Shown: positions 23,435 through 34,429 of the stretch, in pieces
Position numbering within the stretch: position 1 is the first letter of the stretch
Layout of the letters: every line of letters begins with the position of its first letter
Assembly (NCBI GenBank): GCA_037893225.1
Contig: JAZGUH010000371.1
Span: 62,001-126,000, forward strand
Direction: 5' to 3'
DNA length: 64,000 nucleotides
Origin: Hippasteria phrygiana
Taxonomy: Eukaryota; Echinodermata; Asteroidea; Valvatida; Goniasteridae
Translations under genes and position numbers: made by a program
Notes under the pieces: generated by a model
Seen by the model: the letters and a program-made list of their open reading frames with translations, nothing else
Told to the model about the DNA's origin: nothing
Databases searched by the model: none

Positions 23435-24101
23435 TAGCCCTAGAAGGACTCCAAGATATGGCGTCCTAGCGCAAAAGACTGCAAAACAGTCCTATGCTAG
23501 AAACCGAGGTTCAAAAATCATACTTTACCTTCATAAATATTCTTAGCATCACCTCCGTCCACAGTTCAACAGCCCATCTCCCCGGTAGGATAGAAATATT
23601 CCTCCAAGAATGTTAAGAACAGGAGATATTTGCGGCGCAAAATCGTCTCCACGCGACGCTGACTTCACAAACAAGAGGAGCAATACCCACATCTTGAACG
23701 TTCATCAACAGAGGGCGCAATTTACAGGCGGTCACCGCGCGCTACCACCACTGATCTCTACACTAGAGATCAGTGGCTACCACCGCGCGCGCGGCAGCCG
23801 TGGCTGTACCGTGCACGGCGACTGTAAATTGATGAACGTTCTAGATGTGGGTATTGCTCCTCTTGTTTGTGAAGTCAGCGTCGCGTGGAGACAATTTTGC
23901 GCCGCAAATATCTCCTGTTCTTAACATTCTTGGAGGAATATTTCTATCCTACCGGGGAGATGGGCTGTTGAACTGTGGACAGAGATGATGCCAAAAATAT
24001 TTAATATGCAGGTTGTGCTTTTTGAACCTCGGTTTCTAGCATAGGAATGTTTTGCAGTCTTGTGCGCTAGGACGCCATATCATGGCGTCCTTCTAGGGCT
24101 A
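23435..24101. mobile_element. 667-bp fold-back transposon in intron 1 of gene 1
   Basis: The ends are TAGCCCTAGAAGG and CCTTCTAGGGCTA. The arms are about 300 bp each with a short GC-rich centre (near 23745-23815) that holds a small palindrome. Copy 2 is empty at the matching site (about 43066-43078). The flanks share ctgctga (23428-23434 and 24104-24110), consistent with a hAT-like 8-bp duplication that is slightly eroded. Confidence 0.82.
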
Positions 24102-24400
24102 TACTGCTGAATAACCACGAAATTCGCCAACCAGGGGAAATGTCATAACCAAAAAAGTAATCACAAACCAACAGTATATACGGCACATTCGGCCATTTCA
24201 CATGCTCATTTCCGTAGCATTCGGTATTCAAAAAAGCTTTATTCTGGAGTTGGGCCAAATTCTTTGGCTTTTGCTAGTCGCATATTCCAGAACAAAATGA
24301 CGGAAAAGGGTTTTGATTTTGAACCCCATAATAGAAGGACGGGAACAGAAAATCTGTATACAGGCACCGTATGACAAAACTATAATTCCACACTACTTAC

Positions 24401-24480
24401 TGTTGGAGATTCGCTGCCTCTAAACGTTGTACAGCTGTCGTGAAATCGTCTTGCTACCTTGAAGGTCAATAGAACGAATG
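24401..24480 (-). other. Non-coding first exon of peptide gene 1
   Basis: The exon ends in tctccaaca followed by GTAAGTAGTG, a strong splice donor at 24400. The 5' limit is inferred from the TATA box about 30 nt upstream. The next exon starts at 23384 and holds 12 nt of leader before the ATG. The intron between them hosts the fold-back element. Confidence 0.55.
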
Positions 24481-24503
24481 AGTCGACACGTTTCCAAAGC
24501 ACG

Positions 24504-24511
24504 TTTTTATA
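24504..24511 (-). promoter_or_regulatory. TATA box of peptide gene 1
   Basis: TATAAAAA on the minus strand in the context gttctataaaaacgtgc. The same sequence is kept in gene 2 at 43464-43471. Confidence 0.6.
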
Positions 24512-26318
24512 GAACGACCGCACCCATGGTCTACGGAGACCTAGAAGTGACCTCTAACAGCTCTTGTGATAATTACTCGGTAATTGCCGCCATCTCACAC
24601 GCGTAAGACATCGGCATCATGTATGTATGAATGAAACTCGGGATTAGGAGAGTTTGAAATTAATATCGTCTTCTTCCTAATTATTTAACATCAAAAATCT
24701 CAGGACCCACAAAGTCATATGTCACATAGAGAGCTCCGTCCTTATCTTCACAATGATAAAGCTCCATTTAAACCTCTATTTTCAAAAGACCAGCCCATTT
24801 GTAAAAAGGGGTGGTAGGCCGTAAAGTTGCGGCCATCAATACCCAGCAGAAGTTTGATAACAAAACATAATAAACTCCCATCGCGTTAATAGGCAAAATT
24901 TGATTATTTTCTAAAGTGCAGTATACCTCGATCTTTGAAAAATAAAGGAACTTATCAACCAAAAGTTATGGCAAACAAAAAGCCCACCGTCCAGCTCCTT
25001 GGAAAATCCAAAGTTTAACGGGTGATAGGACAGGTAATGATTAGGATTATTCAGTCGTATAAGCATAATCAACCAGGCATGTCTCTCCAGTTCTTTTCTG
25101 CTTTTAGCTTTGTCATTGTCAGAGCATGGATGAAGTTGGCCTTTCATCTCACGCTGTGCGTGTTTCAATGGTTTTGGGGCTCCAGTTTGATTTACAGTTT
25201 GCTTTAATAGCACTTTTCATTTGCCCAGAGGTCGCTGTGTCGTTTCTGCCTAGCAATACATTTGAAGCAAGATATGGGACGGAGGGAACTCCTCCCCCCC
25301 CCTCCTCTTTTGTGTTGGTAATTGTCTTCCTGGAATCTCAGGAATTCCTTTCAGATATCCGTGGGGGGGGGGGGGGGGGGGGGGGTGTTAGGTAAATACT
25401 CTGGATTGTGTATATTGTATAGGGACAAGAGGGGGTACCCCTTGGGTCACATATCGTGCCGGGTATAAATGATTCATTGTGCCAAGGGGTAAGTTGGATA
25501 TAGGATTTGCATATTAACGCCTGAGCTTTCGAATTACGTAGGCAAGTGTATAGCAAATCGTGTATAGACCTTTTTACCCACGTGACTAGATGTGAAATGT
25601 AAATAAACCACAACGTGTGGACGCATTGAACTAATCATCCTACATGTATCGGGGCAGGTTAAACTATGTGCGCGCACACAGCACGCCTGACGTGTTTACT
25701 TGTCTAAAACACTTCATTGAGGCGTCCCGTTCTATTTCTATGGTTCCATATTTTGTTTGGCCTTCATGGAGGGTCGGTCGGTCGAAAAAACACATAAAAT
25801 TCAGGGGTAAAAAAAGTTACATGTTGAACACAAACATAGGCTAAAAATAATAATGCAAAATGTTCACTGTATAACTGTCTTGTTTTGAGTTAGCTTCTAT
25901 TTCCATGATTATACAATACATTTTTAATATAAGTTAATGAACGAGATATAAAAACCTGTCATGTTTTTGCTGTAAACACGTTTTGCATCCTGGAATGTGC
26001 CGTATGTGCCGTATTTCTAAATAAACATATAGCATTAAATAGAACAAAATGCCTAACAAACTTGTACAAATTTGCCCGAAACCCCTTGATATTGTTTCAT
26101 GCTGGAGCACACTTCCTGTTCACTGAAAATACATTAAAAACAAAAACCCATCTCTGGCAACTTTTCTGGCAACTTTTGGCGTGAGTAAAACGAAATAAAC
26201 AATTTCTAAATAATCTTCTGTTTTGCTATAGGAATACGCCTTTTCTATATGCTCAGCCTGAAGCACACCTTTTGTGCAATATATTTAAATAATAAAAAAA
26301 TAAAACAATCTCTGGCAA

Positions 26319-29300
26319 TTATGCTGACTATGACCTACCGTTCATACTGCAAACGGATGCATCAGGAGTAGGACTAGGAGCTGTTCTTAGCCAGATACAA
26401 AATGGAACCGAGAGGGTAGTTGCTTACATCAGCAATGGGCTTAACCCTGCAAAGTCCCGCTACCCCGCACACAAGAGAGAGTTCCTGGCAATGAAGTGGG
26501 CCATAACGGACAAGCTGGGAGAGACTACCTTCTGGGTAACAAGTTCACAGTTCTGACCGACAATAACCCTCTTCTCTACGTCACCACATCCGCTAAAGGG
26601 TCCGTCCATAAAGTACGTACGCATGAAATGCCGACTTTTTGGACCCCCCCCCCACTGTACGCATGGCATACGCAGTGGCTCAAACACCCCCCCTCCCCCC
26701 TGTACGCATACACATTCCATATCTCTTTTTTACTTCTCAGACTACCCTATTCTAGCATTATTAAACGTCACAGTACACCTGCTGTAATAGTATGATTCGC
26801 ATGTCGCATCCAAAGTCTGAAATATATCACAAAATGTTGACAGAAAAAATATGCATTTTTATTAACGGACCTGGAAATGATTGAACAGTGATATATTTTG
26901 AACCAAAACAGCTGTCAATGATGACATGAACCAAACAAGGGAAAAAATACCCTGATACACTATTTTTTGCATAGTTTGCTCTTGACGTTTCATGAGTGGT
27001 TTATTGAGATAGTAAATAACGCTTTTCATAAAAATATGTGTTTGAACAAGAGGCAGTTGATATACAAGACGTATATCTTTTCTTTTCTTTTTTTACCTCC
27101 AGTACAAGAGCGATTTTGGACAGCACGCGGGTGAAATTGATACAAGTACATGTACACCTGTACGTTTCCGGTGTACACTGCCGGTTTATAAAGCAGTCTT
27201 TTTGTTGCGGTCTAAAAATAGGCCGGAGTTGGCTGGCAGTGGCGCTGGGAAGACTAATTTACTTTTGGTTGGGGTGAAGGGCACTGTGTTATAACTGTTT
27301 TTTGATGCACAAAAGCTGGTCCTGGTAGTTATTTATATGAGATAGCACATTGATTTCATGACAATTCATTAAAAGCAAATTGTCGGTTGCGTACGGTACG
27401 CATTGGCTTGGACCCCCCCCCCCCCCCTCCCTCCTGTACGCATGGTGTACGCAATGTCAACAACCCCCCCCCCCCCCCTTCGTGCGTACGTACTTTATGG
27501 ACGGCCCCATAACTTGACGCAACGGGTCAAAGAGGGGTTGCAGCTTTATCCCAGTTTGACTTCACAGTAAGGTACAAGCCCGGTAAAAGCAACGCAGCAG
27601 CAGATGCCCTTTCTCGTAAATCACACTCTGACTTCTCACGAACCTCGATGTCCTTTCAGAAAGATGCAATCACGATTCCATCTCATATTGTTCAAGCCAT
27701 CAGTAGCAGTCAACCTCCAGTATCGCTTCCCTTTATGGAGCCACCCACTGCCCGATGTGACGTCATAACGCAAAGCCACACTCCAGTTGCTGTAAATGAG
27801 CTACCTCGAGTCTCACACAAGGACTTGATGTCAGCACAAAGAACTAATCCAGACATCTCCAGAGCAATTTACTATTTGGAGAATAGCAGAAAACCAACTC
27901 CATCAGAGAGAACCTACGAACGTCCTGAATGTCTTCGCTATACTTGCGGCAGTGGGAAAGGCTGCAGATGAGAGATGGCGCACTGTATCGAGTGAGAAAG
28001 ACATCTGATGGGTCTAGTTCATACCAACTAGCTCTCCCTCAGCAGTACAAGTCCACTGTCATTAAAGGTCTACACGATGACTTCGGCCACCTATATAGGC
28101 TATGACAGAACTTTAGATCTGGCGAGAAACCGCTTCTTCTGGCCTAAAATGGCAAAAGACATCCAATTTTGGAGTGAAGGGTGTAAAAGATGCTGTCTCA
28201 GAAAGACTCCATCTACTAAAACCAGAGTGCCCTTGGTCAATATCAACACCAGCGAGCCAATGGAACTGCTGTGTATTGACTACCTGAAACTTGAGCGAAG
28301 AAAGGAAGGTTATGAAAACATCTTGGCTATAACCGACCATTTTACCAAGTACGCGCAGGCCTTCCCGACCCGCGACCAGAAAGCCGACACAGTAGCAAAA
28401 GTCCTGTGGGAGAAGATCATACAGAACTACGGCTTCCCTGTTCGAATACACTCCGACCAAGGTAGAAACTTTGAAAGCCACCTCATCAAGGAACTCTGCA
28501 AAATCTCAGGAATCAAAAAGAGCCGTACAAGTCCATACCATCCAAAAGGAAACGGTCTCACAGAACGGTTCAACCAAACTCTCCTCAACATGCTTGGAAC
28601 ACTAGAGAAAGTCCAAAAGAAAGACTGGACGCAGTACGTTGGAGTAATGACGCATGCGTACAACTCAACTCGCCATGACTCAACAGGATATGCCCCATTT
28701 TATCTTATGTTTGGTCGACATCCAAACTTACCTGTAGATCTTATGTTTGGTCTGAAGGCAAATGCACAAGAAGCACCCGGCTACGACGAATACACAGAAC
28801 GACTGAGGGATAGACTTCAAGGAGCCTACAAGAAAGTCACTGACCTGGTGAGACAGGCGAAAGCTAAACAGAAACGTTTGTACGACAGAGGTACCCAAGT
28901 AGCTACTATACGTCCAGGGGACAGGGTTCTTATTCAGAACAAACATCTAATTGGTACCAGCAAAGAGCTGATCGATGGGAGCCTCAGCCTTACGTCGTAA
29001 TTTCCAAACACCCAGACATACCTATGTACACCGTCCGCTCCATTGACGATGACAAAGAAAGGACTGTGCACAGAACCCTCTTGACACCATGCATGTTTCT
29101 CCCCGTGGAAGAGGAAAACAAGATGGCAGATGAAATCTGAAAAGCAAAAATCTGTGAAGGCATAGACCAGGCTGATATCACCAACAGCATGCACATCCCA
29201 TCTCTCACCGCCTCGTCCCAGACCAACCAGAACTCGAAAACCGATCGATCGACTAAGCTATGATTTCCTTGGCCAGACAAAACAGCATCGAGTTAAACCG
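26319..29300 (+). pseudogene. Ty3/gypsy pol fragment: RNase H and integrase
   Basis: The RNase H part reads LQTDASGVGLGAVLSQ, YPAHKREFLAMKWAI and VLTDNNPLLYVTTSAK, is broken by a MITE at 26598-27508, and resumes as LSQFDFTVRYKPGKSNAAAD with DALSR. The integrase is largely in one frame (28077-29000). It has a GCKRCC zinc-binding cysteine pair, and the catalytic D, D and E in CIDYLKLE, HSDQGRNFES and NGLTERFNQTL. The C-terminal RPGDRVLIQNKH region and a following VVISKHPDIPMYTVRSID stretch run to about 29140. Frameshifts lie near 26515, 27945, 28090 and 28975. Protease, gag and most of RT are absent, and the left end abuts repeat unit 1. It is a dead fragment. Confidence 0.88.
26598..27508. mobile_element. 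TIR transposon, copy 2 (about 911 bp), inserted in gypsy RNase H
   Basis: The ends gggtccgtccataaagtacg and ggacggcccc match copy 1 at 13084-13912, in the opposite orientation. The interior also matches, for example agctggtcctggtagttatt and the gtacgcat motifs beside C runs. It splits the gypsy codons between TSAK and LDATGQ, so it landed after the gypsy element did. Confidence 0.85.
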
Positions 29301-29460
29301 TTAATGTCAGATCAGGAAAAGCTCAACGCTGGTAGAAACTGTTTGAGAAATGGAAGGAACCTTCAATGGCGAAGACAAGAAGAAAGGCTTGTCTTAGACT
29401 TGTACAAGAACACAGTCCCATCTAACTTTCCCATGCACTTTAACTATCATTGTAAACACA

Positions 29461-29866
29461 TGTAGTGTAAATTGTGTAAATATTCAGTTTGTTTATGTTG
29501 TTTCACGCGTTGAGAAATATTGTTACTCTCACTTGATCAAGAGTTAAATATAATTCGTAATGTGTCTAGATATTGAGACATAGCTTGGAAAGTTTCAATT
29601 AAGAGATTTGGAAGACAATAGTTATTTTATAAACAAACAAATAGGAAGGTAATCGTATATAGCTTTCTATTTTGGTGTAAACTTTGTATTTAAGTGACAG
29701 TATTTCAGCCAATATTAATTGTGATTTGTTGAGATTTCTCTGTTAATTTGTGTTCTATTTCGATTTATGGAATACTCCCTTCTTTAAATTTACTTAAGAC
29801 CCGAAGAAAGTGTGCCGGAGTTCTCCTTTCAGGTGTAGAATAGTCCCGCGCACGGTCGACGCTACA
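29461..29866 (+). repeat. LTR of a Ty3/gypsy-type element
   Basis: The segment begins TGTAGTG and ends GCTACA, giving TGTAG...CTACA inverted termini. It is followed directly by TTGGAGGCAGCGGTGA (29867-29882), which looks like a primer-binding site. This makes it a 5' LTR for the gag-like frame downstream. No matching 3' LTR was found at 33642. Confidence 0.65.
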
Positions 29867-29926
29867 TTGGAGGCAGCGGTGACATACCAGAAAGGAATAA
29901 ATCAGGTAAAACTCCGAGTTCTTTCG

Positions 29927-32380
29927 ATGAATACATCGGGTTGGGGTAGTCTGGTGTCTGACTCGCCACACGGCGCGGACACAGACTGGGATACAGCTCC
30001 ACACAACGCAGGCCAACCGGGAGATAAGAATGGCAGACCGTTCGTTACCTTGAGCGAGTTGGAATCCTTCTTGAGGGATAATCAAGGGAGTCTTCCTCGG
30101 GATAAGAGGGAGACTGGGGGGTCACCGGGATCGGAATCTCTCATGTAGGAGGACGGGGGGAATAAGAAGCCAGAGATTGTAGATCAGAGAGGGCGAATTC
30201 GTTACACCCCATGTTGCATTTGCATCGATTCCCCCAAGACTAGTTATGAGTCCCTCAGTGGGCCATCCCACGCCGCCGACGTCGGGGTGACAGGCGCTCC
30301 GTTCCACCCGGAACGTTGCCGAGTCGCACCGGCCGGTGTGGCGGGGACGGTGCTTCACTGTGGGACACCCCACAACCCTTGTCCCGGCGTGCAGGACGCC
30401 GGGCCCCCCGAGGGGCCGCCCTGCGCTGCGCGCGGCGACGGGGCAAACGCTGCGTTCCACACGGAACGCCGCCGAGCCGCGTTCGCCGGGGCAGCGGGGG
30501 CGGAGCCTCGTGTGGAGGTGGCCTGTGAGTTTCGCACCAGTATGCCCAGCGGGGGACACCAGGGGGGACCGCCCCGCGCTGGGTACGGCGGCGTGGCGGA
30601 CACGCCGTTCCATACGGAACGCGGTCGAGCCGCGTCTGCAGACGCAGCGGGGGCGGGGGTTCGTCCGGAGACACCCCACATTTACTACACCGGCGTGAGT
30701 ACCAGGATCCACGAGGAACCAACCCCCAGGGCAGACACTGACGCAACGGGAACAATACCCCACACGGGGATGCCCCATCCTACATGCCCCACGACGGCCA
30801 CAGTAGAGCCCCCTCAACGGTGCCAGTGTGGCCAATCTCCTAGCGTGGCGACCCCCGCCCCCCAACCGGAGCCAATCCGCACGGGAGTCTATGGAGGAGA
30901 GCCAATCCGCGTGGGAGTCAATGGCGCGGAGGCAATCCGCACGGGAGTCTATGGAGGAGAGCCAATCCGCGTGGGAGTCAATGGCGCGGAGGCAATCCGC
31001 ACGGGAGTCTATGGAGGAGAGCCAATCCGCGTGGGAGTCAATGGCGCGGAGGCAATCCGCACGGGAGTCTATGGAGGAGAGCCAATCCGCGTGGGAGTCA
31101 ATGGGACGGAGGCAATCCGCACGGGAGTCTATGGAGGAGAGCCAATCCGCGTGGGAGTCAATGGTGCGGAGGCAATCCGCACGGGAGTCTATGGAGGAGA
31201 AACAATCCGCGTGGGAGTCAATGGTGCGGAGGCAACCGCACGGGAGTCTATGGAGGAGAGCCAATCCGCGTGGGAGTCAATGGTGCGGAGGCAATCCGCA
31301 CGGGAGTCTACGGAGTGAGACGGGCCGGTCGGGAGGAGAGACCCGGTAGGACCGAAGCACCCTCCACCACCACGGGGGCGCAGACTACCCCTGGTACCCA
31401 CGGTGCCGCCGGGCCGGCGGGGGAAGTCACACCGCCGCCCAGGACGAGAAGGGAGGCAGCGGGACCTGGGCATCCCGACCCGGGGAGTCGGAGGCCAGTG
31501 ATGCTTCCCGACAGGTTCGACGGGGGCTCGTCGTGGTCCGACTACTTGATCCATTTCGAGAGTGTTGCGGCGGTCAACCATTGGAGCGAGGCCGAGAAAG
31601 CAATGTTCATGGCTTCCCATTTGAGGGGCACGGCCCGGGAGGAGGTGCTTGCGGATATGGAGCCGGAGAGGAATATTCCTCCCTCCTCGAGAATTTCGGT
31701 TCGGGGTGGCCGCCCAGATCCCATTGCACCGGCCGCAGTTGTCTACGCGCGTGAGAGGCCGCGGTGAGTCACTTGGTAGCTTGGGACAATCAATTCGGCG
31801 GTTAGTCAACCAGAGCTACCCGAAGCTACCCACACAGGTTCGCAAAGATCTGGCGGTGGAGGCCTTTCGGAACGCACTGGGGAATGAACAGTTGCAATTC
31901 CACATCTTCTCCAGGAAAGCGACGACATTGACCGAGGCAGTCACCCTTGCGGCCGAGATGGAGGCCTTTCTCGAGTCACAGGCGCACAGGAAAGGGAGGC
32001 CAGGGACCAAGGACGTTCGGCTGATAGCCCAACCTCCAGCCGAGGAACACAAACCGGCTGCCGGGATCAGGTACGTGCAGACCGCCCGCCCCCCAGTGGA
32101 GTGCTACCGGTGTCACGAATTCGGACACATCTGGCGGTACTGCCCTAGGCGGAGGTCGGCTCCCGACCGGCAACGGGGACTGACAGGAGCAATGCCGAGA
32201 CGCCAGGACCCAAGCGGAGAGCCGGCTGCTCAGGCCAGACCGATGGTCGCAAGGGTGCAGGTGATGAAGAGGATGGGCGACGTCACGTACCGGGTCCAGA
32301 AGTCCCTCAGGGCTAAAGCCAAGGTGGTCCGCTACAACCGGCTGAAGCCATACCGGGGCGACGCCGACGTGGACTGGTGA
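29927..32380 (+). pseudogene. Gypsy gag-like polyprotein joined to an integrase tail, pol deleted
   Basis: The frame starts at ATG 29927 and is open to about 31235 apart from one TAG (30146-30148). A 1-nt loss in a minisatellite unit shifts it, and a second shift lies near 31700. Parts in order: an acidic N-terminus; three degenerate repeats of about 50 residues (PFHPERCRVA, AFHTERRRAA, PFHTERGRAA); a 20-residue tandem repeat; a capsid-like block (LPDRFDGGSSWSDYLIHFES, LRGTAREEVL); and a CCHC knuckle (CYRCHEFGHIWRYC). About 30 codons later comes GDVTYRVQKSLRAKAKVV with YNRLKPY, the typical extreme C-terminus of gypsy integrase. So protease, RT, RNase H and the integrase core are missing. It can be at most a non-autonomous element. 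Confidence 0.72.
30871..31317. repeat. 60-bp minisatellite, about 7 copies, inside the gag-like frame
   Basis: The units are 60 bp and themselves dimeric, with halves ccaatccgcgtgggagtcaa and gcaatccgcacgggagtcta. One unit (31201-31259) is 59 bp. Because 60 is a multiple of 3 and no stops occur, several frames on both strands are open here, which creates long spurious ORFs. Confidence 0.92.
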
Positions 32381-32602
32381 AAGCGTGCTGCTTGCGGACC
32401 CCCAGCGGAGAAGGACAGTGCCACCGCGGAGGGGCCCCCAGCAACTCCGGACCGATCGGAGGGACCGGGGACGGAACCGGCGACCACGGCTTCTCCGGAC
32501 GACCAACCGGATGATGGGGAAGGCCACAACATCAGAGTTGCCCCGAGTCCGCGAGGAGGGGGAACACCATCACCCACGGTAACGACGGCGACGGCTCCCA
32601 GC

Positions 32603-33262
32603 GTGCAGGAGGAGCCAAGGGCCGAGCCCGGCGAAGCGGCGGGAGACGATGGACAGGCCGTCCCTACACCCTCGGAGCCGGCTCCCGGCAGAGTCACCAG
32701 GACTGGGCGGAAAGTTAACCGACCCAGTCGTTACTGCCTCCAGCTAACTAACTTTCCTTCTTCTCTCCCCTGCAGGACGGATCCGACGAAGTGCCCCCAC
32801 TGCGAGAGGACGTTCAACCATAACCATAACCTCCGGAGGCACCTCCGGACGGCGTGCATGGTACTCCACCCGGAATGTCCCTACGCCTGCGCCCGGGGGT
32901 GCGGGAGAACCTTCTACAGGAGGGACGTCCGAGAACGACACTACCCCTACTGTGCTGGATTCTTCGTGGGATCGGTGAGTGCGGAGGTCGATGAGCTTGA
33001 CGTCCACGCCATCGACGGAGAGATGGACGCCGCTCCATCCCCTCCGCCTCCGACGTCCCACCGGGGTGGGGCCGCGACCACCCGGAACAGCCCCCCACTC
33101 AGCCGCTCGGAGCGCAGGGCAGTCGCCCTCGCCGCCGCACCTTACTCGTCAGGGGAGTCACCAGGTCCCCGAGTCTCCCAGCAGGTCGGGGGACCGCGTC
33201 CACCCGGAACGCCCCCCAAGACCGTCCCACCCGGGACGTCCCTCGGAGGGGCGACCATCTAG
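32603..33262 (+). CDS. LTR-element C2H2 zinc-finger ORF
   Basis: The 219-residue frame begins without a clear context and carries GRVTRTGRKVNRPSRY, a phrase like those at the end of gypsy pol. A zinc-finger block follows: CPHCERTFNHNHNLRRHL, then CPYACARGCGRTFYRR with a final HYPYC. The C-terminal 100 residues are Pro/Ser/Arg-rich and low in complexity. Just before the finger the DNA reads tccttcttctctcccctgcag, a strong splice-acceptor-like tract. The finger could therefore belong to a spliced exon. It lies between the integrase tail and a polypurine tract, so it is an accessory ORF of the retroelement. Function unknown; a nucleic-acid-binding role is inferred. Confidence 0.5.
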   Translation: MQEEPRAEPGEAAGDDGQAVPTPSEPAPGRVTRTGRKVNRPSRYCLQLTNFPSSLPCRTDPTKCPHCERTFNHNHNLRRHLRTACMVLHPECPYACARGCGRTFYRRDVRERHYPYCAGFFVGSVSAEVDELDVHAIDGEMDAAPSPPPPTSHRGGAATTRNSPPLSRSERRAVALAAAPYSSGESPGPRVSQQVGGPRPPGTPPKTVPPGTSLGGATI

Positions 33263-33630
33263 GCCGGGGAGCCGCGTCCGCCCGGAACGCTTCCCGGCGC
33301 CCCCGGCCCCCTCATCACGACACCATTGGAACCGGCGCCAGGGCTGGAGAGGCCGACCGACCCGGACGGAGGGAGAGGTGCGAACGAGATCCTCTACGCC
33401 ACCTGGAGCGCCTCCACCGCCACGCTACCCCAACAACGTCCCACGCCGCTTCTGGGAGGAACTGTTGCGACAGACGGAAGTCCAGCGGCAGCCTCCGCCC
33501 ACCAACTGAACTGGATGCTGTTCCCCCCATTGTGTTTTTGTTGTCACTGCGGGCGCCGTCCGGACCGGGTCTTCCTGGGCGTCCGGTCATCGGTGCTGGT
33601 CGCCTTGTTCGGGGACGAACAAAGGTCCTC

Positions 33631-33960
33631 GAAGGGGGCGATGTAGCGCCGGTGCCGGTCGGTCGGCGGAGGGCGCTAGCACGGTACCACAGCGGAGCTG
33701 TTGCAGCGGAGCCCCTGCTGGTCGGCTGGGGAGGCCCGTTCCCGGGCGGCGCACGCGCAGTGACCCGTTTCCCCTAGCAACAAGCTTTGTGCGATCTCCC
33801 ACCATTTTGTGTAAAGTCTTGTGTGATTTCACTGGTAAATAAACGGCCTAGAGCCTTTAAGACCCGATGGAAACCAGTTTTAAACTGTTTGGGCACACCC
33901 TGGGTAAAGAAATGTAAAACAAACAAAAAACAAAAACCGACATTGACAGAAACCTTCAAT
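33631..33960 (+). repeat. Polypurine tract and start of a 3' LTR
   Basis: GAAGGGGGCGA (33631-33641) is followed by TGTAGCGCCGG, a typical gypsy LTR start. A poly(A) signal AATAAA lies at 33838-33843. The right end was not located, and the sequence does not match the LTR at 29461. Confidence 0.55.
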
Positions 33961-34392
33961 AATTCATAATTATGCCTAATTATGGATCAAGTTTGAGCAA
34001 AGAACATTGATTAACCATTGGGTGATTTGTGACGTACATGTACGTACGCCTGCGCAATTAGTTAGTGGGCTCACGGTCGAAAATGACTTCCCATATGCAA
34101 TTTCGGGTACATTCTTTGAAAAATTCAGGGATTATTCATAAAACCCCAAAGAATTCAAATCCACTTGATGCCATTTTTTTCAAACTCCAGAAAAGTGTTT
34201 TTTATGTGATTATTTTCGAGCTGAAACGCAGACGACGCAATAAAACAGATACAACTACCCAAGTGACGACTTGCGGCTTTTTCGGAATCCTCCCTATTGA
34301 TACTGTATAAATGGATTCGCAATTCGGTTTAATTTCGCAAACGGTTGACTACAAGTATGACCGCGCAGTATCAGACATCGTACAAGTACGTA

Positions 34393-34429
<37 letters not shown>

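Larger units (their letters stand above)
19372..26318. repeat. Large repeat unit, copy 1 (contains peptide gene 1)
   Basis: The unit starts at aacattgaaagcgtaaagtt, identical to the start of copy 2 at 39292, and runs in the same direction until ctctggca at 26318, where gypsy sequence begins. The matching end in copy 2 is 44588. Copy-specific insertions are a CR1 fragment (about 20975-22740) and a fold-back element (23435-24101). The segment at about 24795-25260 is absent from copy 2 but partly present, inverted, at 14860-15060. Confidence 0.85.

Noticed and set aside
30122..31264. Long antisense reading frame (380 codons) over the gag region
   Set aside because: It is open only because the 60-bp minisatellite and GC-rich DNA lack stops; its protein is the repeat translated backwards.
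33300..33650. Pro/Arg-rich frames after the zinc-finger ORF
   Set aside because: Low-complexity GC-rich translation in several frames with no domain; probably non-coding retroelement 3' region.
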